The notes below the pieces were generated by a model, which worked only from the letters and a program-made list of their open reading frames with translations, ran no database searches and was not told the DNA's origin. Shown in pieces: positions 8,127 to 16,872 of a stretch of DNA of 27,896 nucleotides. The DNA comes from JBCDBD01 sp039184335. GTDB taxonomy: Bacteria; Bacteroidota; Bacteroidia; Flavobacteriales; Flavobacteriaceae. The stretch's first letter is position 1. Each line of letters begins with the position of its first letter. Made by a program: the position numbers and the translations under genes. The DNA lies in the NCBI GenBank assembly GCA_039184335.1, contig JBCDBD010000038.1, positions 1 to 27,896 of the forward strand. Direction: 5' to 3'.

Positions 8127-9224
8127 TTATTTCATATCCTCTCTTGACCTGACATCCGTTAGTGCCTTTATCTTATCTTCTAGATACCTGTAGTCTTCCT
8201 GAACACCATAAAGTTCCTCAATAGTTGGCTTATTACCCGTAAGCTGCTCAAATGTCCTTGCCTTAACCAGATAATCAAAATAAATTGCTGTAGGTTTTGA
8301 GTTGTCCCAGTAACGATAATACCCAAATTTAAGGGTGTTCTCTATATCGTTGTAAAGGTTTGCGCCATAAACCTTATTGTTTATTCCGTTAAAAGGTGTA
8401 AACGGTTTACCATTGAGCCAAACGGCTATATACCCTTGATTGGTTTTGCTCCAGTTAATGTTGACCCTCAGTGTATACCATTTGCCCTTAATTATCTCAT
8501 CATTAAGTGCGATTGGGCGCCACTTAAAACCGTTGTACTTTGATTCCTTTTCTCCATGTATCCCATACCTCAGCAAAAGGATATTTTTGGAATATTGCTC
8601 CATGTAGGTAAAATTTATAGTTGGGCCCGCTATCACTTTCTTTTCCTTTTTGGGTTTCACATAGTGAAACTGTACAATAGAAACTTCCCGGCCGATATTT
8701 TCTTCATCCAAATCATAGTCAGTAGGGATCATAAGGCGCCATTCATACCATTCTTCCCGTATATCTGGATTTCCCCCATGCAATGTTAGTTCCGCACGAT
8801 ACCCATTAATCTTAGGGTGGAGCTGGCCAGGGGCCAACGTGGATTTTAGGTAAGAATTTCCCCCTTCCTTTACCAGTTCGATTGATTTGTTCTTTGGTTT
8901 CCAGTTCTCTTTTTCAACCAGGGAATGATACGAATATCGCGTAACGCTTTTTTTCTTGAAGTTTGCCCCTCCAATATGCTTTGGGAGTTTTTCAAAGTCG
9001 TCAAAAAACATACCCCGTTTGTTAATAAAAGATTTCTCAAATTGATTGCTTATGCCACTGAAGTATTCTTCATTACTTTCTGATTCTTCAATGTAACCCT
9101 TGCTTTGTTGGTTGGTTACCGCATTTGTATTCTGTGCTCTGTCACAAGAAGATCCCAAGGTCAAAAAAAATAGCAAAATTCCATATCTGCCGGTTTTGGG
9201 AATATTAAAAAAATGAGGAAACAT
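8127..9224 (-). CDS. Polysaccharide lyase family lipoprotein (heparin-lyase-like jelly roll)
   Basis: A 365-residue protein with a signal sequence (ILLFFLTLGSSC) and probable lipidated Cys27. A low-complexity linker precedes a beta-jelly-roll domain that matches the Polysacc_lyase family (heparin lyase I and relatives). Seen markers: RAEL (143-146), EWRLMIPTDYD, VQFHY (184-188), GKWYTLRVNINW (247 on), VWLNGK (268-273), KFGYYRYW (299 on) and YFDYLV. Lyases of this fold split uronic-acid-containing glycans by beta-elimination. Inside a biosynthetic operon it probably edits, trims or releases the cell's own polymer, much as AlgL does in alginate loci. The substrate is unknown, and a carbohydrate-binding, non-catalytic role is possible. 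Confidence 0.78.
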   Translation of the reverse strand: MFPHFFNIPKTGRYGILLFFLTLGSSCDRAQNTNAVTNQQSKGYIEESESNEEYFSGISNQFEKSFINKRGMFFDDFEKLPKHIGGANFKKKSVTRYSYHSLVEKENWKPKNKSIELVKEGGNSYLKSTLAPGQLHPKINGYRAELTLHGGNPDIREEWYEWRLMIPTDYDLDEENIGREVSIVQFHYVKPKKEKKVIAGPTINFTYMEQYSKNILLLRYGIHGEKESKYNGFKWRPIALNDEIIKGKWYTLRVNINWSKTNQGYIAVWLNGKPFTPFNGINNKVYGANLYNDIENTLKFGYYRYWDNSKPTAIYFDYLVKARTFEQLTGNKPTIEELYGVQEDYRYLEDKIKALTDVRSREDMK

Positions 9225-9389
9225 AAAAAACGATATTTTCAGATTAAACTTTGGTGTTAGTTGTAAGTGTTCTTTTAGAGCCCGTATTTCTTCATTTTCG
9301 AAATTTAGTCTTCAAATAACTCTCCTAATTCCTGTTGGTTGTCCTTATCATGCTCGAAAAAGTGAAAATAGAGAACATCTCATTTTCCT

Positions 9390-10844
9390 TTATGGTTTTA
9401 ACTTTAAGGTGTCTTCTTTAAATACTTTATTACCTGACCCTACTTTGAGTTCAAAATTGTTTAGCTCACTAAAAGGAGCATTAAACTGAAAAACATGGAA
9501 CGATTTCCCCTTATAATCAATCCAATTTTCAAACTTTTCATTATAGACCAATCTATTTTGATCTTCTAGTAGGTACTTCTCATCGACTACCTTTCTTGCT
9601 TCAGTTTTAGGAAAGTCAAAACTTAATTTAAATCTACTTTTATCCAGGACTCTTTTTCGTCCCTGAATGACCAATTCATATCTATCATCGAAAACTTTAT
9701 AGAGAATCGCTCCGTTTATCCCCAGGGAACCTATTTTACTATTTTTACCAAAACGTTTATGATAGAGTGCATTTTTTTTGTTTTTGTCAATCAAAAAATA
9801 CCTGTTGTTTTCCTTATCAAAACTATCCTTGGGAGGTTTTTTAAAGTCAAAATTGTTTCGTATATATTTTGCTAAATGTTCACTTACTATTACGGCACCG
9901 TTAGAGTTTAAATGACTCGGATCCCTAAAGTGTTTTTTCTTCAATTCTAATTCATCGTATAATGAATTATAATCAATAAGCTCGAAGCCCAGAGAGTCTA
10001 GAAATTTTTGAACGGAAAACAAGTATGCCCAATAATGTGGCTTTAGTGCTTTTTGGTAAACAGGTGCACTAGTAAACAATATGTCAATGTTCTTTTTCTC
10101 TAGCTTGCTGATCACCTCGAGATACTTTTGTTTTTGATCCGCGTCCAATTCCCCATCTTTATTCACCTTGTATTTCTTTTTGGGCCATTTGAACTTTTTA
10201 ACATGTTCATCCCAGGCTTCTTTACTATGACTAAAGTAGGACCTAAAACCTTTATAGAAATCTCTGTCCAAAGGAATGGTATAGGTTGGTTTTGAATCTA
10301 GGAATTCTTTCCATTTCGTATGATTTCTGATGGTCGGAAAAACCTCAAACATATTGTCATACCCGTATACTTTATTAAAATTACCTACCTTGCTCAATGA
10401 AAGTCTTGTATTGTCAAAGGTTAGATATTGAAACCCTTTTGCCTTTGGATTTGGTAGTGAATCGCTCGAAAGATTACAAACGTCAATTACGGCCAGTTTG
10501 AAATCATATTTGGTAGTAACATCGTCAATAAAGGGCGACATTGCAATCAATCTTTGTGCTGTAAAGGAAAAATTATAGGTTGGTACTCCAATGTTTTTCT
10601 CAAAAACCCTAGGGTCAAATGCCGTATATCCGTGAGAAGTCCCAAAAATTCCTATATCGATCCGCTCAACTTTGTCTTTAGAATAATTAACGGAAAAGGA
10701 ATTATGATCCTCTTTGATAAACCATGCTTCTAAAAATCCAATAAAAAATAAAACGAGTGATAACAAGATCACCGTTTTCAGTAAAAACTTTCCTTTCTCC
10801 CTAAAACTGGAAATAGATAAACTCTTTTGGAACCAGATCCCCAT
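9390..10844 (-). CDS. SGNH-like membrane-anchored acyltransferase partner (AlgJ/AlgX/DltD-like)
   Basis: 484 residues: one N-terminal membrane helix (about 22-42) then a large extracytoplasmic domain. DIGIFGTSHGYTAFDP (GTSH at about 68-71) supplies a candidate nucleophile Ser and FRDPSHLNSNGA (Asp308, His311) a candidate catalytic Asp-x-x-His, the layout of SGNH/GDSL enzymes. Such proteins pair with MBOAT acyltransferases and complete O-acylation of exported glycans. A 53-base overlap with the MBOAT gene would use a TTG at 10853; the ATG three codons later is preferred and still overlaps by 44 bases. The C-terminal third (about 360-484) has no family I recognise. Acetate is the likeliest group, by analogy with alginate. 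Confidence 0.75.
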   Translation of the reverse strand: MGIWFQKSLSISSFREKGKFLLKTVILLSLVLFFIGFLEAWFIKEDHNSFSVNYSKDKVERIDIGIFGTSHGYTAFDPRVFEKNIGVPTYNFSFTAQRLIAMSPFIDDVTTKYDFKLAVIDVCNLSSDSLPNPKAKGFQYLTFDNTRLSLSKVGNFNKVYGYDNMFEVFPTIRNHTKWKEFLDSKPTYTIPLDRDFYKGFRSYFSHSKEAWDEHVKKFKWPKKKYKVNKDGELDADQKQKYLEVISKLEKKNIDILFTSAPVYQKALKPHYWAYLFSVQKFLDSLGFELIDYNSLYDELELKKKHFRDPSHLNSNGAVIVSEHLAKYIRNNFDFKKPPKDSFDKENNRYFLIDKNKKNALYHKRFGKNSKIGSLGINGAILYKVFDDRYELVIQGRKRVLDKSRFKLSFDFPKTEARKVVDEKYLLEDQNRLVYNEKFENWIDYKGKSFHVFQFNAPFSELNNFELKVGSGNKVFKEDTLKLKP

Positions 10845-12258
10845 ATACTCCAAATATTATAATACTAAATACGATTATTACATAAGACGCCCATCTGAAT
10901 ACAAAGTTTTGTTTTTTAAGCCATATATACGCGCTTTGAGTATTATGAAACCAATCGAATAAGACTAGCAAAAAAATAACTATCAGCGACAAATGGAACT
11001 CTATTGGAGCAAGCCCCAATTCATATACCGAAGAACCATCCCCAAAACGCCATAGGTTATCAACTATCACCAGGGCATCTGTTAAGGTGTTTGCCCTAAA
11101 GAAAATCCAGGCAAAGCAAACGATGCTAAAGGTGATGAGAATGAAAAAGAAACTTTCAGAAAATGTACCTCTGTTAACGCCGATGAAATCGAAGACTTTG
11201 TTTCGTGGTTTTTTAAGTGCCTTTTCAAGAACAATAATAACCCCATGAATTACACCCCAAATCACAAACGTCCATGCCGCTCCATGCCAAACACCACTAA
11301 CAACAAAAACCAAAAATAGGTTAAAATACGTTCGGTAATATCCTCTTCTACTCCCTCCCAAGGGAATGTAGACGTAATCCCTGAACCAAGTTGACAGAGA
11401 GATGTGCCACCTTCTCCAAAACTCCGTAATAGATTTCGAGAAGTATGGACTGTCAAAATTTTTCATGAGATCAAATCCCATGGTTCGGGCAATACCTATT
11501 GCGATATCAGAATACCCGGAAAAGTCACAATAGATCTGAAATGCAAAAAAGATGGTAGCCACCACTAATTCAAGTCCAAAATGCTCGCTGGGATTGTTAT
11601 ACACCTGATTCACCAATATGGCCAATCGATCTGCGATCACCATTTTCTTAAAAAGTCCGAATGCCATTAACATCAGGCCATTCTTGACCATGTCATAGTT
11701 GAACTTATAGGTCCTAAAAAACTGCGGCAGCAAGTGGGAGGCTCTTTCAATAGGACCGGCAACAAGCTGAGGAAAAAATGCCACAAAGGTGAAGAATGCC
11801 AAAATATCGCGTGTCGGTTCGATCTTTCTTCGGTAGATATCAATTGTATAGCTTAAGGTTTGAAAAGTGTAAAAACTTATCCCAACAGGAAGGATGATCT
11901 TTAACGTGGATAGTTCAATAGGATTGCCAAACAACCGAAATGCATCTACAAATGACTGAATAAAGAAATTGGTGTACTTGAAATAGACCAGGAATCCAAG
12001 GTTTACCAATAAACTCAGATATAAATACAATCTACGCCTTTGCTTGTTGTCCGTGCCATGGATCAATAGGCCTACAACAAAATCTACCGACGAACTAATA
12101 AAGATCAGAAACAGAAAGCGCCAATCCCAAAAGCCATAGAAGAAATAACTGGAGACTAAAAGAAAGCCGTTTCGTATATTTTTGTTCGATGCAGTGAGCC
12201 AGTACAACACAAATACGACCGGAAAAAAAAGAGCAAAATCAACTGAATTAAACAGCAT
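10801..12258 (-). CDS. MBOAT-family O-acyltransferase (AlgI-like)
   Basis: 485 residues with about eleven hydrophobic segments. The MBOAT core is clear: SYTIDIYRRKIEPTRD, FFPQLVAGPIERA (161-173), YCDFSGYSDIAIG (243-255), FWRRWHISLSTWFRDYVYIP (280-299) and VWHGAAW (323-329) with the invariant His325. AlgI-type proteins carry an acyl group across the inner membrane and hand it to a periplasmic partner. That partner is very probably the SGNH protein encoded directly downstream, whose start lies inside this gene. The ATG is 8 bases after the GT4 glycosyltransferase. The closest textbook analogues are AlgI (alginate), PatA (peptidoglycan) and DltB (teichoic acid); the substrate here is inferred to be the polymer of this operon. 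Confidence 0.92.
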   Translation of the reverse strand: MLFNSVDFALFFPVVFVLYWLTASNKNIRNGFLLVSSYFFYGFWDWRFLFLIFISSSVDFVVGLLIHGTDNKQRRRLYLYLSLLVNLGFLVYFKYTNFFIQSFVDAFRLFGNPIELSTLKIILPVGISFYTFQTLSYTIDIYRRKIEPTRDILAFFTFVAFFPQLVAGPIERASHLLPQFFRTYKFNYDMVKNGLMLMAFGLFKKMVIADRLAILVNQVYNNPSEHFGLELVVATIFFAFQIYCDFSGYSDIAIGIARTMGFDLMKNFDSPYFSKSITEFWRRWHISLSTWFRDYVYIPLGGSRRGYYRTYFNLFLVFVVSGVWHGAAWTFVIWGVIHGVIIVLEKALKKPRNKVFDFIGVNRGTFSESFFFILITFSIVCFAWIFFRANTLTDALVIVDNLWRFGDGSSVYELGLAPIEFHLSLIVIFLLVLFDWFHNTQSAYIWLKKQNFVFRWASYVIIVFSIIIFGVYGDLVPKEFIYFQF

Positions 12259-12266
12259 GGTAAATT

Positions 12267-13454
12267 CTAGTCTTTAAGGATTTGGGTGTATATCTTAATC
12301 AATTTGTGGCTTTCATAGTCCCAAGATAGTTCGTTCTTGACCCTTTTATAGCCTGTTTCACCCATTTCAATGCGAATAGCTTCATTGTCCAATAAATACA
12401 TGATCTTTTCAGCAAAATCTTCGGGATCTGTGTTTTTTGCATATAAAGAGGCTTCCTGGGCTGAAAACCTTCCTTCTTTAAGATCATACTGTACTATGGG
12501 TTTTTTCAACGCCATGTATTCCATGATCTTGTTCATTGTAGACAGGTCATTCATGGCCGTAGGCTTGTCGGGGTTTACGCAAACATCTGCTGTATTCAAA
12601 ACCGCTATCATGGTTTGATCATCTACCCGCCCATAAAAATCAAAATATCCGGATAATCCCTTATCAGCACATTGCTTTTGTATTTCTTCCAAATAAGTGC
12701 CTCCACCAACAATTCCAAATTGCACATCTTTTCTTTTTGAGACGATGTACGCTGCAGACTCCAATAGAAGGTCAAGCCCTTCCTGTTCCCCAATCACTCC
12801 TACATAACCGATCAAAAACTTCCTGCCCTTTCTTAGCTCAGGTTTGGGAGGTAAAATCTTGAGTCTGTCTAGTTTAGGTCCACTTCTGACCACCTGAACC
12901 CGATCCGGCTCCATCTTACCTCTTGAAATAGCAATTTCCTTGTAGGACTCATTGGTCGCTATGGAAAAGTCCGCACAGGCAAAGGTCAAACGCTCAAACC
13001 ATAGCATCATCTTATAAAAAAGTCCTTTTTTTTCAAATTTTGAAATATATAACTCCGGATTGATGTCATGATGGTCAAAAACGTAGCGGATCCCGAATAA
13101 TTTGAATGGAAGTGCCGTAAGAAAAATAAGATCAGGAGGATTACAGCCATGAATGACGTGAAATCGTTTTTTGAAAAAAATCTTCCAACTCAATACAGCC
13201 TCCCAGAATATGGCTTGGGTATATTCGATGAAATAACCAAGTGCACCACTGCCTTCTTTTAATCTGTGCCTGTAAATGTGAATACCATTGATCACCTCAT
13301 GCCCTTTGGTATACCCTTTCATCTTAGGGCATATAATAGTCACCGTTGCACCATTGTCTTTCAATGTATTGGCCTCTTGCCAAACCCTTCTATCAAATGG
13401 CGCAGGAAGGTTTTCGATGATGATCAATACATGCTTACCAGCAAATTCCGACAT
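12267..13454 (-). CDS. Family 4 glycosyltransferase
   Basis: A 395-residue GT-B glycosyltransferase of the GT4 group. The N-terminal domain carries ENLPAPFDRRVWQEANTL (about 14-31), typical for bacterial GT4 enzymes in exopolysaccharide loci. The C-terminal domain has KFLIGYVGVIGEQEGLDLLL and, further on, VCVNPDKPTAMNDLSTMNKI with MEYMALKKPIVQYDL, the donor nucleotide-sugar site. No transmembrane helix is evident, so it acts at the cytoplasmic membrane face. It overlaps the end of the AlgD-like dehydrogenase gene by 20 bases. It and the GT2 enzyme are the only elongating transferases seen here; with the initiating transferase they would suit a short repeat unit, unless others lie outside. Confidence 0.9.
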   Translation of the reverse strand: MSEFAGKHVLIIIENLPAPFDRRVWQEANTLKDNGATVTIICPKMKGYTKGHEVINGIHIYRHRLKEGSGALGYFIEYTQAIFWEAVLSWKIFFKKRFHVIHGCNPPDLIFLTALPFKLFGIRYVFDHHDINPELYISKFEKKGLFYKMMLWFERLTFACADFSIATNESYKEIAISRGKMEPDRVQVVRSGPKLDRLKILPPKPELRKGRKFLIGYVGVIGEQEGLDLLLESAAYIVSKRKDVQFGIVGGGTYLEEIQKQCADKGLSGYFDFYGRVDDQTMIAVLNTADVCVNPDKPTAMNDLSTMNKIMEYMALKKPIVQYDLKEGRFSAQEASLYAKNTDPEDFAEKIMYLLDNEAIRIEMGETGYKRVKNELSWDYESHKLIKIYTQILKD

Positions 13455-14745
13455 AATTGTCCTTTGAAACCTTTTCTTTATCTACCCTAACCAAATCGAT
13501 TATTATTTTGTCATTTGGAACGTTCGGTAAAATTTTTGAGAACTCTTTTGCGTTATTGCCTATCACCAACACCTCTGACGTATTAATCACTTCTTCAACG
13601 CTCTCTTTAAGCAATTTATAGATATGGGGAATGTGGCTGTTAATATACTCCTTGTTTTTCCCCATTAAAGAAGAGAGATGTACATTACTATCATAGACCA
13701 ACACCTCGTATCCCTTCCCTATTAGGGCCTCTATTAATTCTACAATTGGGCTCTCTCTCAGATCATCGGTTCCGGACTTGAAAGCAAATCCCAAAAACCC
13801 TATTTTTTTTCGGCCTGTTTGCATAACAAGCTGCAATCCTTTGTTTACCTGATACTCATTACTTTCCAATAAGCTGGATAGGAGTGGGGTTTTCAAATCT
13901 TTGTTCTGTGCGATTTGGGTAAGCCCCCGAACATCTTTGGGAAGGCATGATCCCCCAAACGCAAACCCTGGTTTCAAATAATAGGGAGAAAGGTTCAATT
14001 TGGTGTCTTTTGCAACAATATCCATGACCACATGTCCATCCACTTCATAGGCCTTACAGATGTTGCCAATTTCATTAGCAAATGATATTTTCATTGCATG
14101 AAAGTTATTGTTGGCATACTTGATCATTTCTGCCTCCTCCGGTCTGATAAAATAAATTGGTGCCGACAAATTCGAATACACTTCGTTTAGAATTTCCTTT
14201 CCTTTTTCACTTTCCGTACCAATAATGGTATAAGGAGGGTCTACAAAGTCTTTCATCGCCGTGCCTTCCCTCAAAAACTCTGGGTTAGACACCATTGCAA
14301 AATCCTTGTTGTTTTCTTTACCTGAAATATCCTCCATGATTTCCGTACAAGCCTTTAAGGTACTAGGCTTCACTGTACTTCTAATGACAACGGTATGAAA
14401 ACTATCCTTCTTCCTGACAGTTTCAGCTATTCTTTTTACTACCTGAAAGATGTATGCCAAATTAATAGAGCCATTCGGAAGGCTTGGGGTGCCCACACAG
14501 ATAAAAGAAACATCAGTATTTAAAACAGCCTCTTCATAATCCGTAGTGGCCGTTAACAGGTTCTTTGCTACAGATGCTGCAATTTGCTCTTCCAAATTCT
14601 CCTCAATAATTGTGGCTTTTCCTGAATTGATAAGATCGACCTTGTTATCGATAACATCAACTCCTATGACCCTATGGCCTTCTCTAGAAAAACAGGCACA
14701 ACTGACCACCCCGACATAACCCAGACCAAAAACACTGATATTCAT
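13435..14745 (-). CDS. Nucleotide-sugar 6-dehydrogenase, AlgD-like (GDP-mannose or UDP-glucose type)
   Basis: 436 residues, the usual length for Pseudomonas AlgD. The NAD fold opens with ISVFGLGYVGVVS (GLGYVG at 7-12), VCVGTP-like FICVGTP is at 82-88, and the active site is KPGFAFGGSCLPKDV with catalytic Cys267. Several stretches recall GDP-mannose dehydrogenase from memory rather than UDP-glucose dehydrogenase: KLNLSPYYLKPGFAFGGSCL, TDDLRESPIVEL, GKNKEYINSHIPH and the terminal GICW. It oxidises C6 twice with NAD+ to give a nucleotide-linked uronic acid (GDP-mannuronate if AlgD-like). The substrate is inferred by resemblance only, and UDP-glucose is the main alternative because a UDP-glucuronate epimerase-like gene lies upstream. 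Its ATG overlaps the sulfotransferase stop (TAATG). Confidence 0.88.
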   Translation of the reverse strand: MNISVFGLGYVGVVSCACFSREGHRVIGVDVIDNKVDLINSGKATIIEENLEEQIAASVAKNLLTATTDYEEAVLNTDVSFICVGTPSLPNGSINLAYIFQVVKRIAETVRKKDSFHTVVIRSTVKPSTLKACTEIMEDISGKENNKDFAMVSNPEFLREGTAMKDFVDPPYTIIGTESEKGKEILNEVYSNLSAPIYFIRPEEAEMIKYANNNFHAMKISFANEIGNICKAYEVDGHVVMDIVAKDTKLNLSPYYLKPGFAFGGSCLPKDVRGLTQIAQNKDLKTPLLSSLLESNEYQVNKGLQLVMQTGRKKIGFLGFAFKSGTDDLRESPIVELIEALIGKGYEVLVYDSNVHLSSLMGKNKEYINSHIPHIYKLLKESVEEVINTSEVLVIGNNAKEFSKILPNVPNDKIIIDLVRVDKEKVSKDNYVGICW

Positions 14746-15599
14746 TAATGATAGATTAAATAATTAAAAATTCGTGAAAAATAATCCCCTAGTGTATAGG
14801 GTTTGGAACTACTCTCTCTTCTAAGAAAAAGTTCTTTTTGCAAACGTATTCTGTTTCCATCAAACAAAAAACCAGTCGATAGGGGCATGTTTTCGGAAAT
14901 CTTCCCTTTGGATCCCTCGAAATTTTCATCAAGTTTATTGGAAATTGCCTCTAAGGCATGTAAAGGTCGACCCACCAACTCTTCATACCTTATGCAGGCA
15001 ACCCTATGTTTTCTTTTCTTCAAAATCAAAACGGTCAAAGAGCAAAATAAGTTAACAACAAAGTAATACATATTGGATGCCAAAAACCCTTTTCTGGGCT
15101 GTTCTATGTTCTTTTTATTAAATGCCCGTACTACCTTGACAGGGTCTTTCTTAAGATAGATATATTTTATAATTACTTCTTCTCCTAATATTCTAGAAAT
15201 ATTCAATGCCCTAGCAGGATATTTAGACGATTCAATAAGTACATGCTGTGTTGTATTTTCAAAAATTGCTTCATATTGTTTGGTCAGCAATGTTTTATAG
15301 CTTTTTTTGTATTTTCCAAAAAAAGCCTTAAGTATATTGCTATGGTATTCATGGAAATGACTTATCGTTTTTGCCTTTTCGTAGTCAATTTTTTCTTTCT
15401 TTTCAATACCCTCTTTTACTTTCTCCCAAAAAACATACGTTTCTTCTCCTTCTTTTCTTTTTGGAGGAATTCCTCTTCTTTTAAAAAAACGGTTGACCTC
15501 GCCCAAGCTGATAACATCTTCCGAATTTCCAAGTATGATATCCAAAAGAGTGGTTCCGCTCCGTCCCGCTCCTAAAATATATATAAGCGTTTTATCCAA
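14745..15599 (-). CDS. Sulfotransferase family protein, second copy (TTG start)
   Basis: 284 residues. YILGAGRSGTTLLDIILG holds the 5'-phosphosulfate loop (GAGRSGTT at 10-17). The expected 3'-phosphate loop appears as YIYLKKDPVKVVRAF (about 146-160), with Lys in place of the usual Arg of RDP. It should transfer sulfate from PAPS to a glycan hydroxyl. A hydrophobic stretch (MYYFVVNLFCSLTVLILKK) could be a membrane-associated helix. The start must be TTG at 15599: an in-frame TAA lies two codons before it and the first ATG comes far inside the fold. The gene lies 8 bases after cysN and shares TAATG with the dehydrogenase. It is only distantly like the first sulfotransferase, which suggests a different acceptor position. 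Confidence 0.85.
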   Translation of the reverse strand: MDKTLIYILGAGRSGTTLLDIILGNSEDVISLGEVNRFFKRRGIPPKRKEGEETYVFWEKVKEGIEKKEKIDYEKAKTISHFHEYHSNILKAFFGKYKKSYKTLLTKQYEAIFENTTQHVLIESSKYPARALNISRILGEEVIIKYIYLKKDPVKVVRAFNKKNIEQPRKGFLASNMYYFVVNLFCSLTVLILKKRKHRVACIRYEELVGRPLHALEAISNKLDENFEGSKGKISENMPLSTGFLFDGNRIRLQKELFLRRESSSKPYTLGDYFSRIFNYLIYH

Positions 15600-15607
15600 A
15601 CTTTAAA

Positions 15608-16861
15608 TCAAACGATCATCCCCGCTGCAACGGTTTCATTGGTGTTTTCATCTATCAAGATAAAACTGCCCGTTGTTCGATTTTCACGATAAGCATCTAC
15701 CAACAAAGGCTTGGTCGTTCTAATTTTCACCTTGCAAATATCATTCATGCTCAGTTCTACGTCGTCAGGCTTCCTATTAAGGGTATTGATATCAATCTTA
15801 TAGACAACCTCCTTGATCATTGCTTTTTGTTCATTTGAAGTATGCCGTATCGTATATTTGGCACGAGGTTTGGCCGTATCGTTATGTAACCAACATATCA
15901 TGGCTTCCAAATCTTGTAGGGATTCTGGTTTATTGTTGGGCCTTGCTATCATATCACCCCTACTGATGTCAATGTCATCTTCTAAGGTGATTGATACAGA
16001 CATAGGGGCAAACGCTTCCTCAAGCTCTCCATTAATGGTATCTATCGATTTGATCTTAGAATGAAAGCCAGAAGGCAAAACTGCTATTTCATCTCCTTTT
16101 CGAAATACCCCACTGACCACTCTACCTGCATAACCTCGATAATCTCGATATTCTTCTCTTTGTGGTCTCAAGACAGTCTGAACTGGAAACCTAGCGTCAA
16201 CTTTGTTGATATCACTGCTGATGTGCATGGTCTCTAAAGTATGAAGCAGAGGCGCTCCTTGGTACCAATGCATATTTTCAGACCTATTTACTACATTGTC
16301 TCCTAACAATGCACTTATGGGAATAAAACGGACATCCTTTACCAAGAGTTTTGATGAAAACTCTTCAAATTGGCCAATAACTTTGTTATATGCCTCTTCA
16401 CTGAAATTCACCAAGTCCATTTTGTTTATGCAAACAATAATATGTGGAATTTGAAGCAATGATGCTATAAACGCATGTCTCTTGGTCTGCTCGATCACAC
16501 CGTGTCGTGCATCTACCAAGATAATCGCCGCATTGGCTGTTGAAGCACCTGTGACCATGTTCCGCGTGTACTGAATGTGGCCTGGTGTATCTGCAATAAT
16601 GAATTTTCGCTTGGGTGTAGTGAAATAACGATAGGCAACGTCAATGGTAATCCCCTGTTCTCGCTCGTCACGCAAACCATCAGTGAATAGGGCTAAATCA
16701 ACCCCTTCATGCCCTTTTTGTTTACTGGTATTTTCAATGGCTTCCAACTGGTCTTCAAAAATGGATTTAGAGTCATAGAGCAAACGCCCAATTAGCGTGC
16801 TCTTTCCATCATCCACACTACCCGCTGTAGTAAATCTCAGTAATTGGTTATTATCTAACAT
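15608..16861 (-). CDS. cysN: Sulfate adenylyltransferase subunit 1 (GTPase)
   Basis: A 417-residue EF-Tu-like GTPase. Motifs seen: GSVDDGKST (14-22, P-loop), REQGITID (67-74, switch I), DTPGH (91-95) and NKMD (146-149), followed by two beta-barrel domains. With CysD it makes adenosine 5'-phosphosulfate from ATP and sulfate, GTP hydrolysis driving the reaction. It ends at VAAGMIV without a fused APS kinase domain, consistent with a separate cysC in the same operon. It follows cysD by 11 bases and precedes a sulfotransferase by 8. No PAPS reductase or sulfite reductase gene is near, so the product is probably destined for sulfation. Confidence 0.96.
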   Translation of the reverse strand: MLDNNQLLRFTTAGSVDDGKSTLIGRLLYDSKSIFEDQLEAIENTSKQKGHEGVDLALFTDGLRDEREQGITIDVAYRYFTTPKRKFIIADTPGHIQYTRNMVTGASTANAAIILVDARHGVIEQTKRHAFIASLLQIPHIIVCINKMDLVNFSEEAYNKVIGQFEEFSSKLLVKDVRFIPISALLGDNVVNRSENMHWYQGAPLLHTLETMHISSDINKVDARFPVQTVLRPQREEYRDYRGYAGRVVSGVFRKGDEIAVLPSGFHSKIKSIDTINGELEEAFAPMSVSITLEDDIDISRGDMIARPNNKPESLQDLEAMICWLHNDTAKPRAKYTIRHTSNEQKAMIKEVVYKIDINTLNRKPDDVELSMNDICKVKIRTTKPLLVDAYRENRTTGSFILIDENTNETVAAGMIV

Positions 16862-16872
16862 TGCTATAGTTC

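Noticed and set aside
9305..9382. A short open minus-strand stretch in the 9225-9389 gap reading like a gene end (HDKDNQQELGELFED then TAA).
   Set aside because: Only about 25 codons are open before an upstream TGA and no start codon is available. It could be a decayed gene end, but chance is as likely.
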